Positions 36,967 to 46,806 of a stretch of 64,000 nucleotides of DNA are shown piece by piece. Numbering within the stretch: position 1 is the first letter of the stretch; every line of letters begins with the position of its first letter. Both the position numbers and the translations under genes were made by a program. Below the pieces are notes generated by a model. It saw nothing but the letters and a program-made list of their open reading frames with translations, had not been told where the DNA came from and did not search any database. The DNA is from Thiospirillum jenense (GTDB lineage: Bacteria; Pseudomonadota; Gammaproteobacteria; Chromatiales; Chromatiaceae), in contig NZ_JABVCQ010000008.1 of the NCBI RefSeq assembly GCF_014145225.1, positions 59,498-123,497 of the forward strand. Direction: 5' to 3'.

Positions 36967-37583
36967 AGCGTGTTCTCTTCTAAATAACGATAGGTTTTAA
37001 CGGTTGCATCCATTTGCAAAACGTGTTGTTTTGAGGTTTTATCTTTAACTACTGCCCGCCCGCTGCTGATAGGCGCGGTGGTTTTAATTATCACGTCGTG
37101 AATGGTCACGATGCGCGGCAATGCGGCTAGTCCACTAATGAATTGACCGAATTGATGATATTGACCAGTGACATTGATTTTAATTGGCAGTTCGGCATAA
37201 AATTCTTTTGCAGCTTCACCAGTGGGTTGGAATAATTGAAATTCCAACCCCGCGGCCAGTCCAGTTTGGGACACATCAATTAATAATGATGCGACCTCGG
37301 TTTTATTCGGCAACCGTTTGAGCATTGCGCCAAATGACTCGTTCATTTCTTGCAGTTGCAATTCATACGCTTCCAGCAACACTGCTTTCTTTTGTTTATT
37401 TTCAAAACTGGTGCGTAATTCTAACTCTTTTCTTTTAACGACTTCTAATGTATTAATCTGCTCACTAGTGCTAAAATGATACCAGCCATAGCCGACTGCG
37501 GCACACAAAATCACAATAAGCGTTGACTTGGCCCCAATTGGCCAGTCGCCCATGTTATTAAAGTCTAATTCATTCAAATCCAT
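36963..37583 (-). CDS. pilO: Type IV pilus assembly protein PilO
   Basis: This 206-residue bitopic membrane protein has a short cytoplasmic N-terminus, a helix at about 22-40, a coiled coil and a C-terminal ferredoxin-like domain (VTGQYHQFGQFISGLAALPRIV). It pairs with PilN in the inner-membrane alignment complex. The stop overlaps the pilP start (ATGA). It starts ten bases after pilN. Confidence 0.95.
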   Translation of the reverse strand: MDLNELDFNNMGDWPIGAKSTLIVILCAAVGYGWYHFSTSEQINTLEVVKRKELELRTSFENKQKKAVLLEAYELQLQEMNESFGAMLKRLPNKTEVASLLIDVSQTGLAAGLEFQLFQPTGEAAKEFYAELPIKINVTGQYHQFGQFISGLAALPRIVTIHDVIIKTTAPISSGRAVVKDKTSKQHVLQMDATVKTYRYLEENTL

Positions 37584-37592
37584 GATTGTCGC

Positions 37593-38204
37593 CTAGTTTT
37601 TTTGTGGACGTTTTCTATTCGTCTTTTTATTTTTACTTGGCGGGGGGGTATTAGCCGCTTCTTCAGTCAACTTCTGTCGAAAACTCATGCGGAATTGACT
37701 TAACCCAGTGCCGGTTTTGTCTTTATTTTCAATTAACAATAACTGTGGTTTTTCAATCCATTCTGATTGTTCGATATTGCGCATCAACGTTGACACTCGG
37801 GCATTCGATTGGGCGCTGCCTTCAACCTCTAAATTGCCGCCAGTTTGTTTAAGACTATCGAGAAATACGCCTTCGGGCATGACGCGAACTAATTCGTCAA
37901 ATAAGCGGACAATGGTGGGGCGGCTTTCTTGCAGTTGTTGAATTATGCCCATGCGGGCTAATAAATCTTGTTTGCGTTTTTCCAGTTCTTCAATCTTTTT
38001 AATTTTCGCTTCTAGTTGTGCAATTTCTTTACTTAATAAATTATTGCGGGTCGTTTGTGCTTCAATTGCATGAGCAAACTGTATTTGCACCGCAATGCCA
38101 ATCACGATAGTTGCCGCAACGGAAATGCCAATTAAAGTAACGAAATCACGCTGCCGACGTTGACGTTCAACTTCGCGCCAGGGCAGTAGGTTAATTCTGG
38201 CCAT
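37593..38204 (-). CDS. pilN: Type IV pilus assembly protein PilN
   Basis: This 203-residue protein begins with the conserved INLLPWREVERQRR motif that binds PilM. A membrane helix (about 22-42), a coiled coil and a periplasmic domain (MPEGVFLDSLKQTGGNLEVEG) follow. Its basic tail (about 190-203, Lys/Arg/Asn-rich) is a little longer than usual. It lies 13 bases after pilM. Confidence 0.95.
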   Translation of the reverse strand: MARINLLPWREVERQRRQRDFVTLIGISVAATIVIGIAVQIQFAHAIEAQTTRNNLLSKEIAQLEAKIKKIEELEKRKQDLLARMGIIQQLQESRPTIVRLFDELVRVMPEGVFLDSLKQTGGNLEVEGSAQSNARVSTLMRNIEQSEWIEKPQLLLIENKDKTGTGLSQFRMSFRQKLTEEAANTPPPSKNKKTNRKRPQKN

Positions 38205-38217
38205 TTAATTGAACCTC

Positions 38218-39291
38218 TTAATTAAACCGCCGTAACGCCAGTCCGACAGCAATCATCATTGCCGGAGCGACCCGTTCTAATGCTAAACGATCAATACCAG
38301 AGGCGGTCGCCATTTCTTCAAATGGATTAGCAATTTGGACGGGAAAACCGAGGCGTTGTTGAATTAACTCGGCAAGTTGGGGAATACTAGCTGCGCCGCC
38401 TGCAATAATTAGTTTATCAGTGCGACCATAGCTGCTGGCGGAATAAAAGAATTGCAAGGCGCGACTGACTTGTTGAGCAAGTGCTTCTTTGAATGGGCCA
38501 ATAACTTCGGTTTCCGTATTCGCTGGCAAGCCGCCGCGTTCTAATCCAAGTAGTGCATCGTCACGCGATAAACTATAGCGCCTTTGAATCTCTTCAATTA
38601 ATTGATTGCCACCAAAATTTTGCTCGCGGGTATAAACAATTTTACCTTCACATAGCATGTGCAATGTTGTGGTCGTTGCGCCAACATCAGCGACGGCAAT
38701 AATCTTTTCACCGAGGGTTTGATCGCCTTGAGTTAATTGCAAAGCACAGGCGCTTTCCATTGCATAGGTTTCAATATCAACAATTTCGGCAGTTAATCCG
38801 GCGACGTCTAGGGCGGCTACGCGATCATCCACATTTTCCCGGCGGGTGGCGGCTAATAAAACATCTACTAAATCATTCCCGGCAGCTGATGGTCCGAGAA
38901 TATCGAAATCAAGATTGACTTCTTCTAATGGATAAGGAATGTATTGATCGGCTTCTATTTGAATCTGTGCTTGTAATTCAGCGTCGGATAATGCGGCAGA
39001 TAAAGCAAGCGTTTTGGTAATGACTGCGGAGCCGGCGACTGCGACCGCGGCGTGTTTGGCTTTGGAGCGCGAGCGCGTGACGGCTTTGCGAATAACATTG
39101 CCAAGTGCTTCAACGTCGGCGATTTTCTTTTCGGTAACGATGGCGGGGGGCAGCGGTTCGTGGGCAAATGCCTGCACTCGGTACATCCCGGTGGAATAGC
39201 TACCCGTGCGGGCCAGTTCGACTAATTTGATTGCGGTCGAACTGATGTCAATTCCCAACAGTGGTGGTTTTTTGCGTCCAAAGCTGAACAT
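38218..39291 (-). CDS. pilM: Type IV pilus assembly ATPase-fold protein PilM
   Basis: This 357-residue actin-like (FtsA-fold) cytoplasmic protein has phosphate-binding segments LLGIDISSTAIKLVEL and VADVGATTTTL, and adenosine segment IIAGGAASIPQLAELI. It binds the N-terminus of PilN and links the pilus machine to cytoplasmic motors. It is the first gene of pilMNOPQ. The 261 bases upstream (39292-39552) hold no gene but include a small inverted repeat TTGACC-AGC-GGTCAA near 39533. Confidence 0.96.
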   Translation of the reverse strand: MFSFGRKKPPLLGIDISSTAIKLVELARTGSYSTGMYRVQAFAHEPLPPAIVTEKKIADVEALGNVIRKAVTRSRSKAKHAAVAVAGSAVITKTLALSAALSDAELQAQIQIEADQYIPYPLEEVNLDFDILGPSAAGNDLVDVLLAATRRENVDDRVAALDVAGLTAEIVDIETYAMESACALQLTQGDQTLGEKIIAVADVGATTTTLHMLCEGKIVYTREQNFGGNQLIEEIQRRYSLSRDDALLGLERGGLPANTETEVIGPFKEALAQQVSRALQFFYSASSYGRTDKLIIAGGAASIPQLAELIQQRLGFPVQIANPFEEMATASGIDRLALERVAPAMMIAVGLALRRFN

Positions 39292-39552
39292 AATTTTGAG
39301 CGCCTATGTCGGTACATGTCACAGCAATAAAATGTTAAGACTTTAGTTTTAGTTTAACCGATAACCCTATCTTAAACCAAAATATTATGGCGGTGACGGT
39401 AGAGGCTGTTTGGGAGTATAGACGATCTTATCTCGGACGTGTTGATAAACATGCCGCACTGTGTGACAGTCGCGGTGCCGTATTTTTGTTGGTATTATGC
39501 GACAGTGACTTTAGAGTGTCAGGGGCGATTTTGACCAGCGGTCAAGACTTTC

Positions 39553-41811
39553 CTAACCGCATGAGGTGGGCGTTGTTACCATATCTGCTTGCCAAGTGCG
39601 CATCATCACTCGATTGCGCCCGGCGTGTTTGGCGTGATACAACAGGGCATCAGCTTGTTGATAAATGCTTTCCCAATCAAGTAGTTGCAAACCAGTGCGC
39701 AGTGCGATGGGCGGTATAACGCAGAGCAAACCGATAGACAAGGTGACTACCGGCGCGGCGGCATTACCCCGATGCGGGATGGCGAGGCGTTCGGTGGCCT
39801 GCCGCAAGTCTTCGGCAAATGCCAACGCGCTGGTTTGATCGGCGGTGGTGAGTAGCACGGCGAATTCTTCTCCACCAACGCGAAACGCAAATTCACTGCC
39901 ACGCCGCGTTTGCTGACACATTAACTCGCCAATACGTTTTAATACCTCGTCACCCGCGGGATGTCCATAATAATCATTATACAACTTGAAATGATCGACA
40001 TCAATTAACAAGAGATATAAGTTGCGCATTTCACGCATAGCGCGGCGCCATTCGCGTTCCATCACGAATTGAAAATGGCGGCGGTTAAATAGTTGTGTTA
40101 GTTCGTCGGTGATCGTGAGCAGTTCAATACGTTCATTAGCACTGCGCAGGGCATCATTTAATTGATGTAGGCGGCGATTCCAGAGAATCATCACGATTAA
40201 TAATAATACGCCAGCGGCGATATAGGGCCAGAGCCAACGATAATCTGCGGCTTGTTCATAGCGTACAGATGTCCACCGATCACGGATCGTTTTTATTTCC
40301 TCTAGGCGAATAGTTGCGACTGCTTTAGAGAGCGCTGATAATAATAACGGCATCTCTTTGCGCACCCCAATTGCTAATGCGTATTGCTCGGATAAATTAC
40401 CGGTGATTTTCAGGTTAAAGATGCTATGGTGTTGGGCAGTCCAGGCAATGGTTGGTAATAAGTCAATATAACCAAAGGCATCACCTCGCGTCACGGCGCG
40501 TAATGCAGTGACGACATTTTTTGCTTCGGTGATACGCATGGCTGGATGGTGGCGGCGCATCAATTCAATAGCGGCATGACTGGAAACCATAATAAAAGAT
40601 TGGTCGAGATAACGATCAAGATTGCCGTCAAATGTGCTGTCAGTATGCACGGCAACTACTAAAGGTTCAATTAACAATGGTTGAGTAAAATCTAAATATT
40701 CACTCCGTTCAGGGGTAATCGCTGCACCCGCAATGATATCGCAATGTCCGCTATAAATGGTTGTTAATGATTGCTCCCAATCGCTGGTTTTTACTAATTC
40801 TACTTGACGATTAAGGCGCTGCATGATGAGATCAACTAAATCGCTAAATATCCCTTGTGTTTGACCGCGAGCGGTGACAGCCTCGAATGGCATCCAATCA
40901 GGATCAATACATAATCGAATCGCGCCGAGCCGATTTAAAAATGCGGTTTCTTTTGCCGTGAGACTGGGTTGTGTTGCTGTTGTATCATTTAGTTTTACCG
41001 CCGACATAAACCAATCTGCTTGAATACGCACACGTTCTTCTTCACCCAATGCGTGCAGACCTTTATTAATAATACTGATGGCTTCAGGCCAGTCTTTGCG
41101 TACTCCAAACGCCAGTTCGAGCGTTTCATTTAAAGAAACGGCGAATTGTAGATAGGGGCTGCCAATCCGATTGGCGCGGTATAAGAGCGAGCCATTATCA
41201 AAGGCCGCATCAACACGACCGGTTGAGACTGCACGAATAATCTCATCGATTGAATCAAATAAAATAATATTTGAGCGGGGAAATTGGAGCGCAACTTTTT
41301 CATCAGATAAATTGCCACGATGAATTGCAATGGTGCGACCATCTAAATCGGCCCGTGTGCGAATATTTAATGGATTACCTTTAGTCACTAAAACTAATTT
41401 GTGTAGGCGAATATAAGGCTCGGAGAAATTAAGATATGCGGTGCGTTCGGGATGAATGCCGCCAGTGCTTAAACCATCAATTTCATGGAGTTTTGCCTGT
41501 TCTTGACGTTCACGCCAATCACCTGGTAATAAACGAATGTTCAATCCCGTCAAGTTTTTAATTGCGGCCAATACTTCGGCATCATAGCCTGTCACTTGAC
41601 CATCATTATTCACAATGACATAGGGCTCCCACGCATCTCCTGTACCCAATGTAATGACCGGATGTTCGCGTAAAAATGCCTGTTCACGTTCGGTGAATAC
41701 TACCGGTGAAAGCAGATGAATAGCACTGTTAATAATGCTATTGTCGGCAATCGCCGCCGTAAAGCAGCAACTATTGCCAAGTAATACGAACAAACAAATG
41801 AGTTTCCACAT
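39553..41811 (-). CDS. Diguanylate cyclase with two periplasmic substrate-binding-like domains
   Basis: 752 residues: signal segment (about 1-22), two tandem SBP_bac_3 domains (about 45-270 and 285-520; FSEPYIRLHKLVLV and FTQPLLIEPLVVAV are the paired motifs), a membrane helix (about 535-555), a short coiled coil, and a GGDEF domain to the end. The active-site motif GGEEF is intact. The I-site is RGSE rather than RxxD, so product inhibition may be weak. It probably senses amino acids or similar small molecules in the periplasm and makes c-di-GMP. It is a single-gene unit upstream of pilM on the same strand. Confidence 0.92.
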   Translation of the reverse strand: MWKLICLFVLLGNSCCFTAAIADNSIINSAIHLLSPVVFTEREQAFLREHPVITLGTGDAWEPYVIVNNDGQVTGYDAEVLAAIKNLTGLNIRLLPGDWRERQEQAKLHEIDGLSTGGIHPERTAYLNFSEPYIRLHKLVLVTKGNPLNIRTRADLDGRTIAIHRGNLSDEKVALQFPRSNIILFDSIDEIIRAVSTGRVDAAFDNGSLLYRANRIGSPYLQFAVSLNETLELAFGVRKDWPEAISIINKGLHALGEEERVRIQADWFMSAVKLNDTTATQPSLTAKETAFLNRLGAIRLCIDPDWMPFEAVTARGQTQGIFSDLVDLIMQRLNRQVELVKTSDWEQSLTTIYSGHCDIIAGAAITPERSEYLDFTQPLLIEPLVVAVHTDSTFDGNLDRYLDQSFIMVSSHAAIELMRRHHPAMRITEAKNVVTALRAVTRGDAFGYIDLLPTIAWTAQHHSIFNLKITGNLSEQYALAIGVRKEMPLLLSALSKAVATIRLEEIKTIRDRWTSVRYEQAADYRWLWPYIAAGVLLLIVMILWNRRLHQLNDALRSANERIELLTITDELTQLFNRRHFQFVMEREWRRAMREMRNLYLLLIDVDHFKLYNDYYGHPAGDEVLKRIGELMCQQTRRGSEFAFRVGGEEFAVLLTTADQTSALAFAEDLRQATERLAIPHRGNAAAPVVTLSIGLLCVIPPIALRTGLQLLDWESIYQQADALLYHAKHAGRNRVMMRTWQADMVTTPTSCG

Positions 41812-42061
41812 GTAATATCGCCGACGTAACAGGTTGGATTAGTAATAATGCCTAGTGATAAATAAATAAGAACGCTAATACAACAATGCCATTGACGCTG
41901 TGCGATTTTTTCATCATAAAAAAGGCACTGCTCGTTCTAATAATTCAACGTCAAACATCAACTCAGGTGCGCAGTTCATTACACGAATCACTATGGCGGG
42001 TGAAGACTGTCATTTAATTGCGTCATGCCTAGTTGCGCAAATTTTATCATCGGAGCGGTGA

Positions 42062-42748
42062 ATGATCCAAGAGTTAGAATGTACGTTGCGTCAAGCACCG
42101 TTATTCAGTCAACTGACCCGTGCGCAATTGCAACGAGTGATACTACACGCGCATCTTATTCAGTTAAATGCTGGACAATCGCTATTTTATCAAGATGATC
42201 GCGCTGCTCATTTTTATTTTGTGGTGACGGGGCAGATCCGGTTATTTCGTTTATCGGAAGCCGGTGATGAAAAAATTATTGAATTGATTAGTGCGGGTCA
42301 AACCTTTGCCGAAGCGCTGTTATTTATGGGAACCGGCTGCTATCCGGTCGGGGCGGCGGCGCTGTTGGCAACCGAGGTATTAGCAATTGATAATGATGAT
42401 TTTGCGGCGATGTTACGCGAATCAACCGATACTTGTTTTGCGTTATTAGCCACGCTGAGTCAACGTTTGCATGCGTTAATTGCTGAAATTGACAATTTAA
42501 CACTGCATTCTGCCAGCAGCCGGGTGGCGTATTGGTTATTAGCGCAATTAAATGGCGATCAACAGGAGGTGACACTCGATGTCCCGAAAGCGGTATTAGC
42601 ATCGCGCTTATCTATTAAACCAGAAACCTGGTCGCGTATTACGCGCCGGTTTACTGAACAGGGACTGATTACGGTGACAGGACAGCATATTCGCGTGTGC
42701 GATCCGGTTGCATTGCGACGCCTAGTGGCGCAAGATTTACCGAGTTAA
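42062..42748 (+). CDS. Crp/Fnr-family regulator, Dnr-like
   Basis: 228 residues: cyclic-nucleotide-binding-like sensor domain (about 10-125), dimer helix, and a winged helix-turn-helix (VLASRLSIKPETWSRITRRF). It lacks the N-terminal Cys cluster of oxygen-sensing Fnr. The FAEALLFMGT segment and recognition helix match the Dnr (nitric-oxide-responsive) branch best. Dnr-type proteins bind TTGAT-N4-ATCAA sites. A perfect site of this form occurs at 13062 in this window. The upstream 250 bases show no other gene. Heme or NO sensing is inference from similarity. Confidence 0.8.
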   Translation: MIQELECTLRQAPLFSQLTRAQLQRVILHAHLIQLNAGQSLFYQDDRAAHFYFVVTGQIRLFRLSEAGDEKIIELISAGQTFAEALLFMGTGCYPVGAAALLATEVLAIDNDDFAAMLRESTDTCFALLATLSQRLHALIAEIDNLTLHSASSRVAYWLLAQLNGDQQEVTLDVPKAVLASRLSIKPETWSRITRRFTEQGLITVTGQHIRVCDPVALRRLVAQDLPS

Positions 42749-43225
42749 TTTGGGATCATCCAAGCAGTTTTCCAAATTCAACATGGGCGGCTGATTTGTA
42801 TCGTACCCTAACTGATAATAAAGCCGCCGGTGGATGATGTCGGCCGACGGAACTGTCAGTAGAATTTTGCAATAACCCCGGCGCCGTGCAATGTGTTTAA
42901 TGGTCGTTAATAGGCGGGTTTCAATTGCTTGTTGTTGCCCATCAGGTGAAATAATTAGACGATGAATGGCTAACGCATAGCGCGCATGATTAATTGAAAA
43001 TTGCGGTAAACAGATAGCGCTACCAATTGCTTGTCCGCCGCCAAATGCTAGTAGAATTAACGCATCTGGAATGGTCAATAATGCGGGAATTAAACAGACA
43101 TGCGCGGCCGGGGTTAATTCAGCCGGGCTGACGGTCGGTGGTGATGATTGCGCAGTGAGGAGCGATAATAATGCTTTACTATCGTTGGGATCATTTAGGT
43201 CAGCAGTGCGAATAATAAAAGCCAT
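42737..43225 (-). CDS. GNAT-family N-acetyltransferase
   Basis: About 162 residues with the GNAT fold pattern: early beta-alpha (FIIRTADLNDPND), a central LLAFGGGQAIGSAICLP, an acyl-CoA-binding helix near RLIISPDGQQQAIETRLL, and RRGYCKILLTVPSADIIHRRLYYQLGY. The family moves an acetyl group from acetyl-CoA to amines. ATG at 43225 is preferred over the open frame back to 43285, since the extra 20 residues are unlike the family. Its end overlaps the end of the convergent regulator gene by 12 bases. The substrate is unknown. Confidence 0.72.
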   Translation of the reverse strand: MAFIIRTADLNDPNDSKALLSLLTAQSSPPTVSPAELTPAAHVCLIPALLTIPDALILLAFGGGQAIGSAICLPQFSINHARYALAIHRLIISPDGQQQAIETRLLTTIKHIARRRGYCKILLTVPSADIIHRRLYYQLGYDTNQPPMLNLENCLDDPKLTR

Positions 43226-43342
43226 AATGATAATGACAGACTGATTGGTTAAAATAATAGCGGGCGGCACCGTTGATGTCGGCAATCCAACCCCTGATTG
43301 ATGATGAACAATATTAAAGTTATTAGAGAGGACACTTGTTTG

Positions 43343-44362
43343 ATGCGTTTGTTTAATCCATTCACAGTGTTAATATGCAGTCTGTTATTAACCACCAGTT
43401 GCGCGACCCACCCACCCGCGCCTGACAATGCCCTCCCGGATTTAACCGGATTGCCGCAAACGCTGTTGGCGGGGGCGACGCTGGAACAGGCGCGCTCGGT
43501 GGCACTGGCAAATGCGCGCACCAAAGGCTGGACGCCCGTTGACAGTCGCCCAGAGTGCGTGGTGTTGGAGCGTGAATTGGCGCGTAATTCACCGCAAGCG
43601 CAAGCCCTCGGCCCGCAGCATCAGCAATTGCCGCCGCGTATTCGGGTGGAAACGCATTTTCGCCCCCAAGCGGATGGCGTCCTAGTTGCGTTGCGGGCAT
43701 TTATCATCTCCCATCCACGAGATGCCGAAATGCAACACCTTGATTACACAACAGATTATCAGGTTCCGTTGCAAGCATCACTCGCCGCGCTCCAGCAGGA
43801 GTGGCAAACTGGCGCTCGTCCACCGGTGATGCCGCCCACCTCCACGGCCGCACCTGACCCCTCACCTGCCGAGCGCCCACACGCCGACGTTCAACTGACG
43901 CCGCCGGTGACGCCACCCCGTCAACCTACCGCCGCGCCGCCAGTGGTCAATCGCCCGTCGCCGCCACCCAATCCTGCGCCAGCAGTGGCGAAACCAGCCA
44001 GTCCCGCGCCTGCGCACACGGTGCCCGCATTGCCACCACCAGAGCGCCGCCCACCCGTCCCAGTCACGGCACTCCCCCCCCCAGCGGCACCATTGCCGAC
44101 CTCGGGTTTAATACCCACCCCCGCGCCAATAACCAATTCAGTGAATGAAACCAATCCCATGCTGGCGCTTAATCAAAATCAACCGGGATTATGGGCGTAT
44201 TATGCAGAACAATATGCGCGTACGCATGGGTGTACATTAACTGATAATGGCGCCATGTTACGCGAAAAAACCATTAGCTATGAATTACACACCGTACCTT
44301 GCGCTGATGGCCGGGCGTTTTTATTAAAATGCCAAGGGGGCGTTTGCCAAATGGCGCAATAA
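43343..44362 (+). CDS. Proline-rich lipoprotein of unknown function
   Basis: This 339-residue protein starts with a lipoprotein signal (LLLTTSC). An N-terminal folded part (about 30-165) contains LEQARSVALANARTKGW and RIRVETHFRPQADG. A Pro/Ala-rich linker runs from about 170 to 265. A C-terminal domain (about 270-339) contains four Cys and a CxxG/CQGGVC motif. ATG at 43343 is favoured, with GAGAGG upstream. A longer frame from 43298 would hide the signal peptide. Codon use changes from GC-rich to AT-rich at about 44,140. It is probably anchored to the outer membrane; its role is unknown. Confidence 0.7.
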   Translation: MRLFNPFTVLICSLLLTTSCATHPPAPDNALPDLTGLPQTLLAGATLEQARSVALANARTKGWTPVDSRPECVVLERELARNSPQAQALGPQHQQLPPRIRVETHFRPQADGVLVALRAFIISHPRDAEMQHLDYTTDYQVPLQASLAALQQEWQTGARPPVMPPTSTAAPDPSPAERPHADVQLTPPVTPPRQPTAAPPVVNRPSPPPNPAPAVAKPASPAPAHTVPALPPPERRPPVPVTALPPPAAPLPTSGLIPTPAPITNSVNETNPMLALNQNQPGLWAYYAEQYARTHGCTLTDNGAMLREKTISYELHTVPCADGRAFLLKCQGGVCQMAQ

Positions 44363-44387
44363 ATCAGACAGCGTGTACTTAATAATT

Positions 44388-44433
44388 GCTGTCAAACTAT
44401 TTAATTCGACTGGTTTAATGCAGACTTGACAGC
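44388..44433. promoter_or_regulatory. Inverted repeat before MinD-like gene
   Basis: GCTGTCAA and its exact complement TTGACAGC are separated by 30 bases in the space before the ATPase gene. It may be a terminator of the lipoprotein gene or an operator; no T-run is present. Confidence 0.35.
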
Positions 44434-44469
44434 AGCACCTGTCATATTTCATTCAACACATGAGCAAGT

Positions 44470-45273
44470 ATGCGTATTCTCTGTATCACCTCCGGCAAGG
44501 GCGGCGTCGGCAAAACGACCATGGCAATCAATTTAGGTATTGCAATTGCCAATGCCGGACGGCGTGTATTATTAATGGATGGTGATTTAGGTCTGGCCAA
44601 TCTCAATGTTTTATTAGGAATTGTGCCAAAATTAACCATTCACGATGTCGTGCATGGCCGCAAAACGCTGCCGCAAATTATTATCTCAACACCATACGGC
44701 GTTGATTTAATTGCAGGCGGCAGCGGTATGGCGGAATTGGCCGATTTAACTGCGATGGAACGGCAACGAGTCATGCGCGGTTTAGAACTACTCGACGGCT
44801 ACGATTTTTTAATGATTGACACTGGCGCCGGCATTGGCGAAAACATTGTTCGTTTTATTCTCGCGTCAGATGAAACGGTCATTGTCACCACCCCACATCC
44901 AACGTCATTAACTGATGCCTACGGTGTGATTAAAACCATCCTGTCACAACAGCCAAGCACCCAACTCAAGTTATTAGTCAATTGCGTGAATACCCCCGCC
45001 GATGCCCAGCGCGTGGCGGCCAGTTTATCGCGGGTGACTGATACGTTTATGCACAGTACCCTCGAATGTATTGGTTATGTGCCGGTGGATATGCGAATTG
45101 AAAAAAGTATTTTAATGCAAAAGCCGCATTTAATCCTTAACCCGAATGCACCCAGCGCTAAACTCATTCACGAAATCGCCCATCGTTTATTAACAAGTGC
45201 GCCACTTACTCAGGACAAACATGCCAATAAAATAGAGTTTTTTTTGAAAAAACTGGTTGGCTGTTCCACTTAG
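44470..45273 (+). CDS. MinD/FleN(FlhG)-like ATPase
   Basis: 267 residues with Walker A TSGKGGVGKTT, DGDLGLANLNVLLG, and IDTGAGIGENIVRF, close to FleN/FlhG/YlxH proteins that control flagellar number. It ends with a helix-rich segment that could be an amphipathic membrane-binding tail. FleN usually sits next to flhF and flagellar genes, which are absent here, so a different cargo is possible. It is not similar enough to MinD (no minC/minE nearby) to call it that. Confidence 0.75.
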   Translation: MRILCITSGKGGVGKTTMAINLGIAIANAGRRVLLMDGDLGLANLNVLLGIVPKLTIHDVVHGRKTLPQIIISTPYGVDLIAGGSGMAELADLTAMERQRVMRGLELLDGYDFLMIDTGAGIGENIVRFILASDETVIVTTPHPTSLTDAYGVIKTILSQQPSTQLKLLVNCVNTPADAQRVAASLSRVTDTFMHSTLECIGYVPVDMRIEKSILMQKPHLILNPNAPSAKLIHEIAHRLLTSAPLTQDKHANKIEFFLKKLVGCST

Positions 45274-45345
45274 ACTGGCGGCGGTGCGGCGGAATGAACT
45301 ACATTAGTGTTATATTCAAAGGCCGCGGCGAATGATGCTATAAAA

Positions 45346-46209
45346 CTAGGATTTATGCGGGCGCATCTTAATTGGAAAGCCCGCCAGCGTTAATAACCCA
45401 ACGTATTCCTCATCTGTCAATTCGCGCCATTGACCAGGCAAAGGGCGAGCGCCCAAAATGACATTACCAAACCGAATGCGTTTTAAGCGACTGACGCGGC
45501 AATTCACTGCCTCCCATAATCGCCGCACTTCATGATTACGCCCCTCGCGTAATACAACGTGAAACCATTGATTACTCCGTTCACCGCCCGCGAATTGAAT
45601 AGCGGTAAATCGCGCCACGCCATCATCAAGCGCCACGCCGTCGCGCAACCGTTGTAACATTTCATCCGTCACCGCCCCCTGCACCCGCACCGCGTACTCG
45701 CGCTCCACCGCCCGCTGCGGATGTGCCAGCGCGTGCGCCAGCGCCCCATCATTAGTGACCAATAACAGCCCCGCAGTGTTAATGTCTAACCGCCCCACCG
45801 TGATCCAACGCCCGTCGCGTAAACCAGGTAAGTGCTTGAAAATCGTCGGTCTTTCCTCGGGATCCCGCCGCGTCACCACCTCACCTTCCGGTTTATGTAA
45901 CAGCAACACCTGCAACTGATGCGGGCGCGTCGCCGAGCGCTGCCGCACCGCTTTGCCGTCCACCAAGACACGATCGGTTGCCGCCACCCGATCACCAAGC
46001 TGCGCCGTCCGCCCATTCACGCGCACTCGGCCGGCACGAATCCACTCCTCTAACGCCCGCCGCGATCCTAACCCCGCGTCAGCTAAGGCTTTTTGCAAAC
46101 GCACCGGCGGCGCGGCACTGGTTGGTGATGCCGCAGCGCGAGCGGTTTTAATCGCTTGCGCATGATGTGGGCGGGGTGATTTATGAATAAAACGACGGTG
46201 GTCAGACAT
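45346..46209 (-). CDS. rluB: 23S rRNA pseudouridine synthase
   Basis: 287 residues: an S4 RNA-binding domain (about 37-95; RLQKALADAGLGSRRALEEWIRAG) and the RsuA-family catalytic domain with GRLDINTAGLLLVTNDG (catalytic Asp) and REGRNHEVRRLWEAV. RluB modifies U2605 of 23S rRNA. An N-terminal Ala/Ser/Pro-rich segment and a basic start (MSDHRRFIHKS) precede S4. It lies 22 bases after scpB in the conserved scpA-scpB-rluB order. Confidence 0.93.
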   Translation of the reverse strand: MSDHRRFIHKSPRPHHAQAIKTARAAASPTSAAPPVRLQKALADAGLGSRRALEEWIRAGRVRVNGRTAQLGDRVAATDRVLVDGKAVRQRSATRPHQLQVLLLHKPEGEVVTRRDPEERPTIFKHLPGLRDGRWITVGRLDINTAGLLLVTNDGALAHALAHPQRAVEREYAVRVQGAVTDEMLQRLRDGVALDDGVARFTAIQFAGGERSNQWFHVVLREGRNHEVRRLWEAVNCRVSRLKRIRFGNVILGARPLPGQWRELTDEEYVGLLTLAGFPIKMRPHKS

Positions 46210-46230
46210 GATTAATTGTAATTGATCCGA

Positions 46231-46806
46231 TTATAAATTGGGATCAGTTTCATCAATAAAAACGGGCGGGTTATTCGCAAGTGGCTCACTTAATTGCGGT
46301 AACGGTGGCAACGCATCTAATGATGATAAACCGAAATATTCTAAAAAGGTTTTGGTCGTGGCATATAATGATGGCCGCCCGGGTGTCTCACGCTGACCAA
46401 CGACGTGAATCCAGTCCCGCTCCATTAGGGTTTTAATCATTTGCGTTGTCACCGTCACACCGCGCACCGCTTCAATGTCACTGCGTGTAATCGGCTGGCG
46501 ATAGGCAATAAGCGCCAATGTTTCTAATAACGCCCGCGAATAACGCACGGGTTTTTCTTCCCACAATTGCGCAATGAACGGCGCAAATTCTTGGCGAATT
46601 TGAATACGATAACCACCCGCAACGGCAATTAACTCAATGCTGCGATTGGCGTAATCAGTACGCAACGCCGCTAATGCTGCATTCACATCGGTACGATGCG
46701 GACGTTGCTCATCCGAATAGAGCGCCTGCAATTGTTCAATGGTAAGTGTTTCACCGCTGGCCAGCAGCGCTGCTTCAATCACTTGTTTTAATAATGGCGT
46801 GGTCAC
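46231..46806 (-). CDS. scpB: Segregation and condensation protein B
   Basis: About 191 residues with two winged-helix domains (LLKQVIEAALLASGETLTIEQ and TLALIAYRQPITRSDIEAVRGV). With ScpA and SMC it compacts and separates chromosomes. GTG at 46806 overlaps the scpA stop as GTGA and begins at the typical family start. ATG at 46836, inside scpA, is the alternative. Confidence 0.93.
   Translation of the reverse strand: MTTPLLKQVIEAALLASGETLTIEQLQALYSDEQRPHRTDVNAALAALRTDYANRSIELIAVAGGYRIQIRQEFAPFIAQLWEEKPVRYSRALLETLALIAYRQPITRSDIEAVRGVTVTTQMIKTLMERDWIHVVGQRETPGRPSLYATTKTFLEYFGLSSLDALPPLPQLSEPLANNPPVFIDETDPNL

Noticed and set aside
44470..45273. MinD cell-division ATPase
   Set aside because: No minC or minE is adjacent, and the sequence style is closer to FleN/FlhG.
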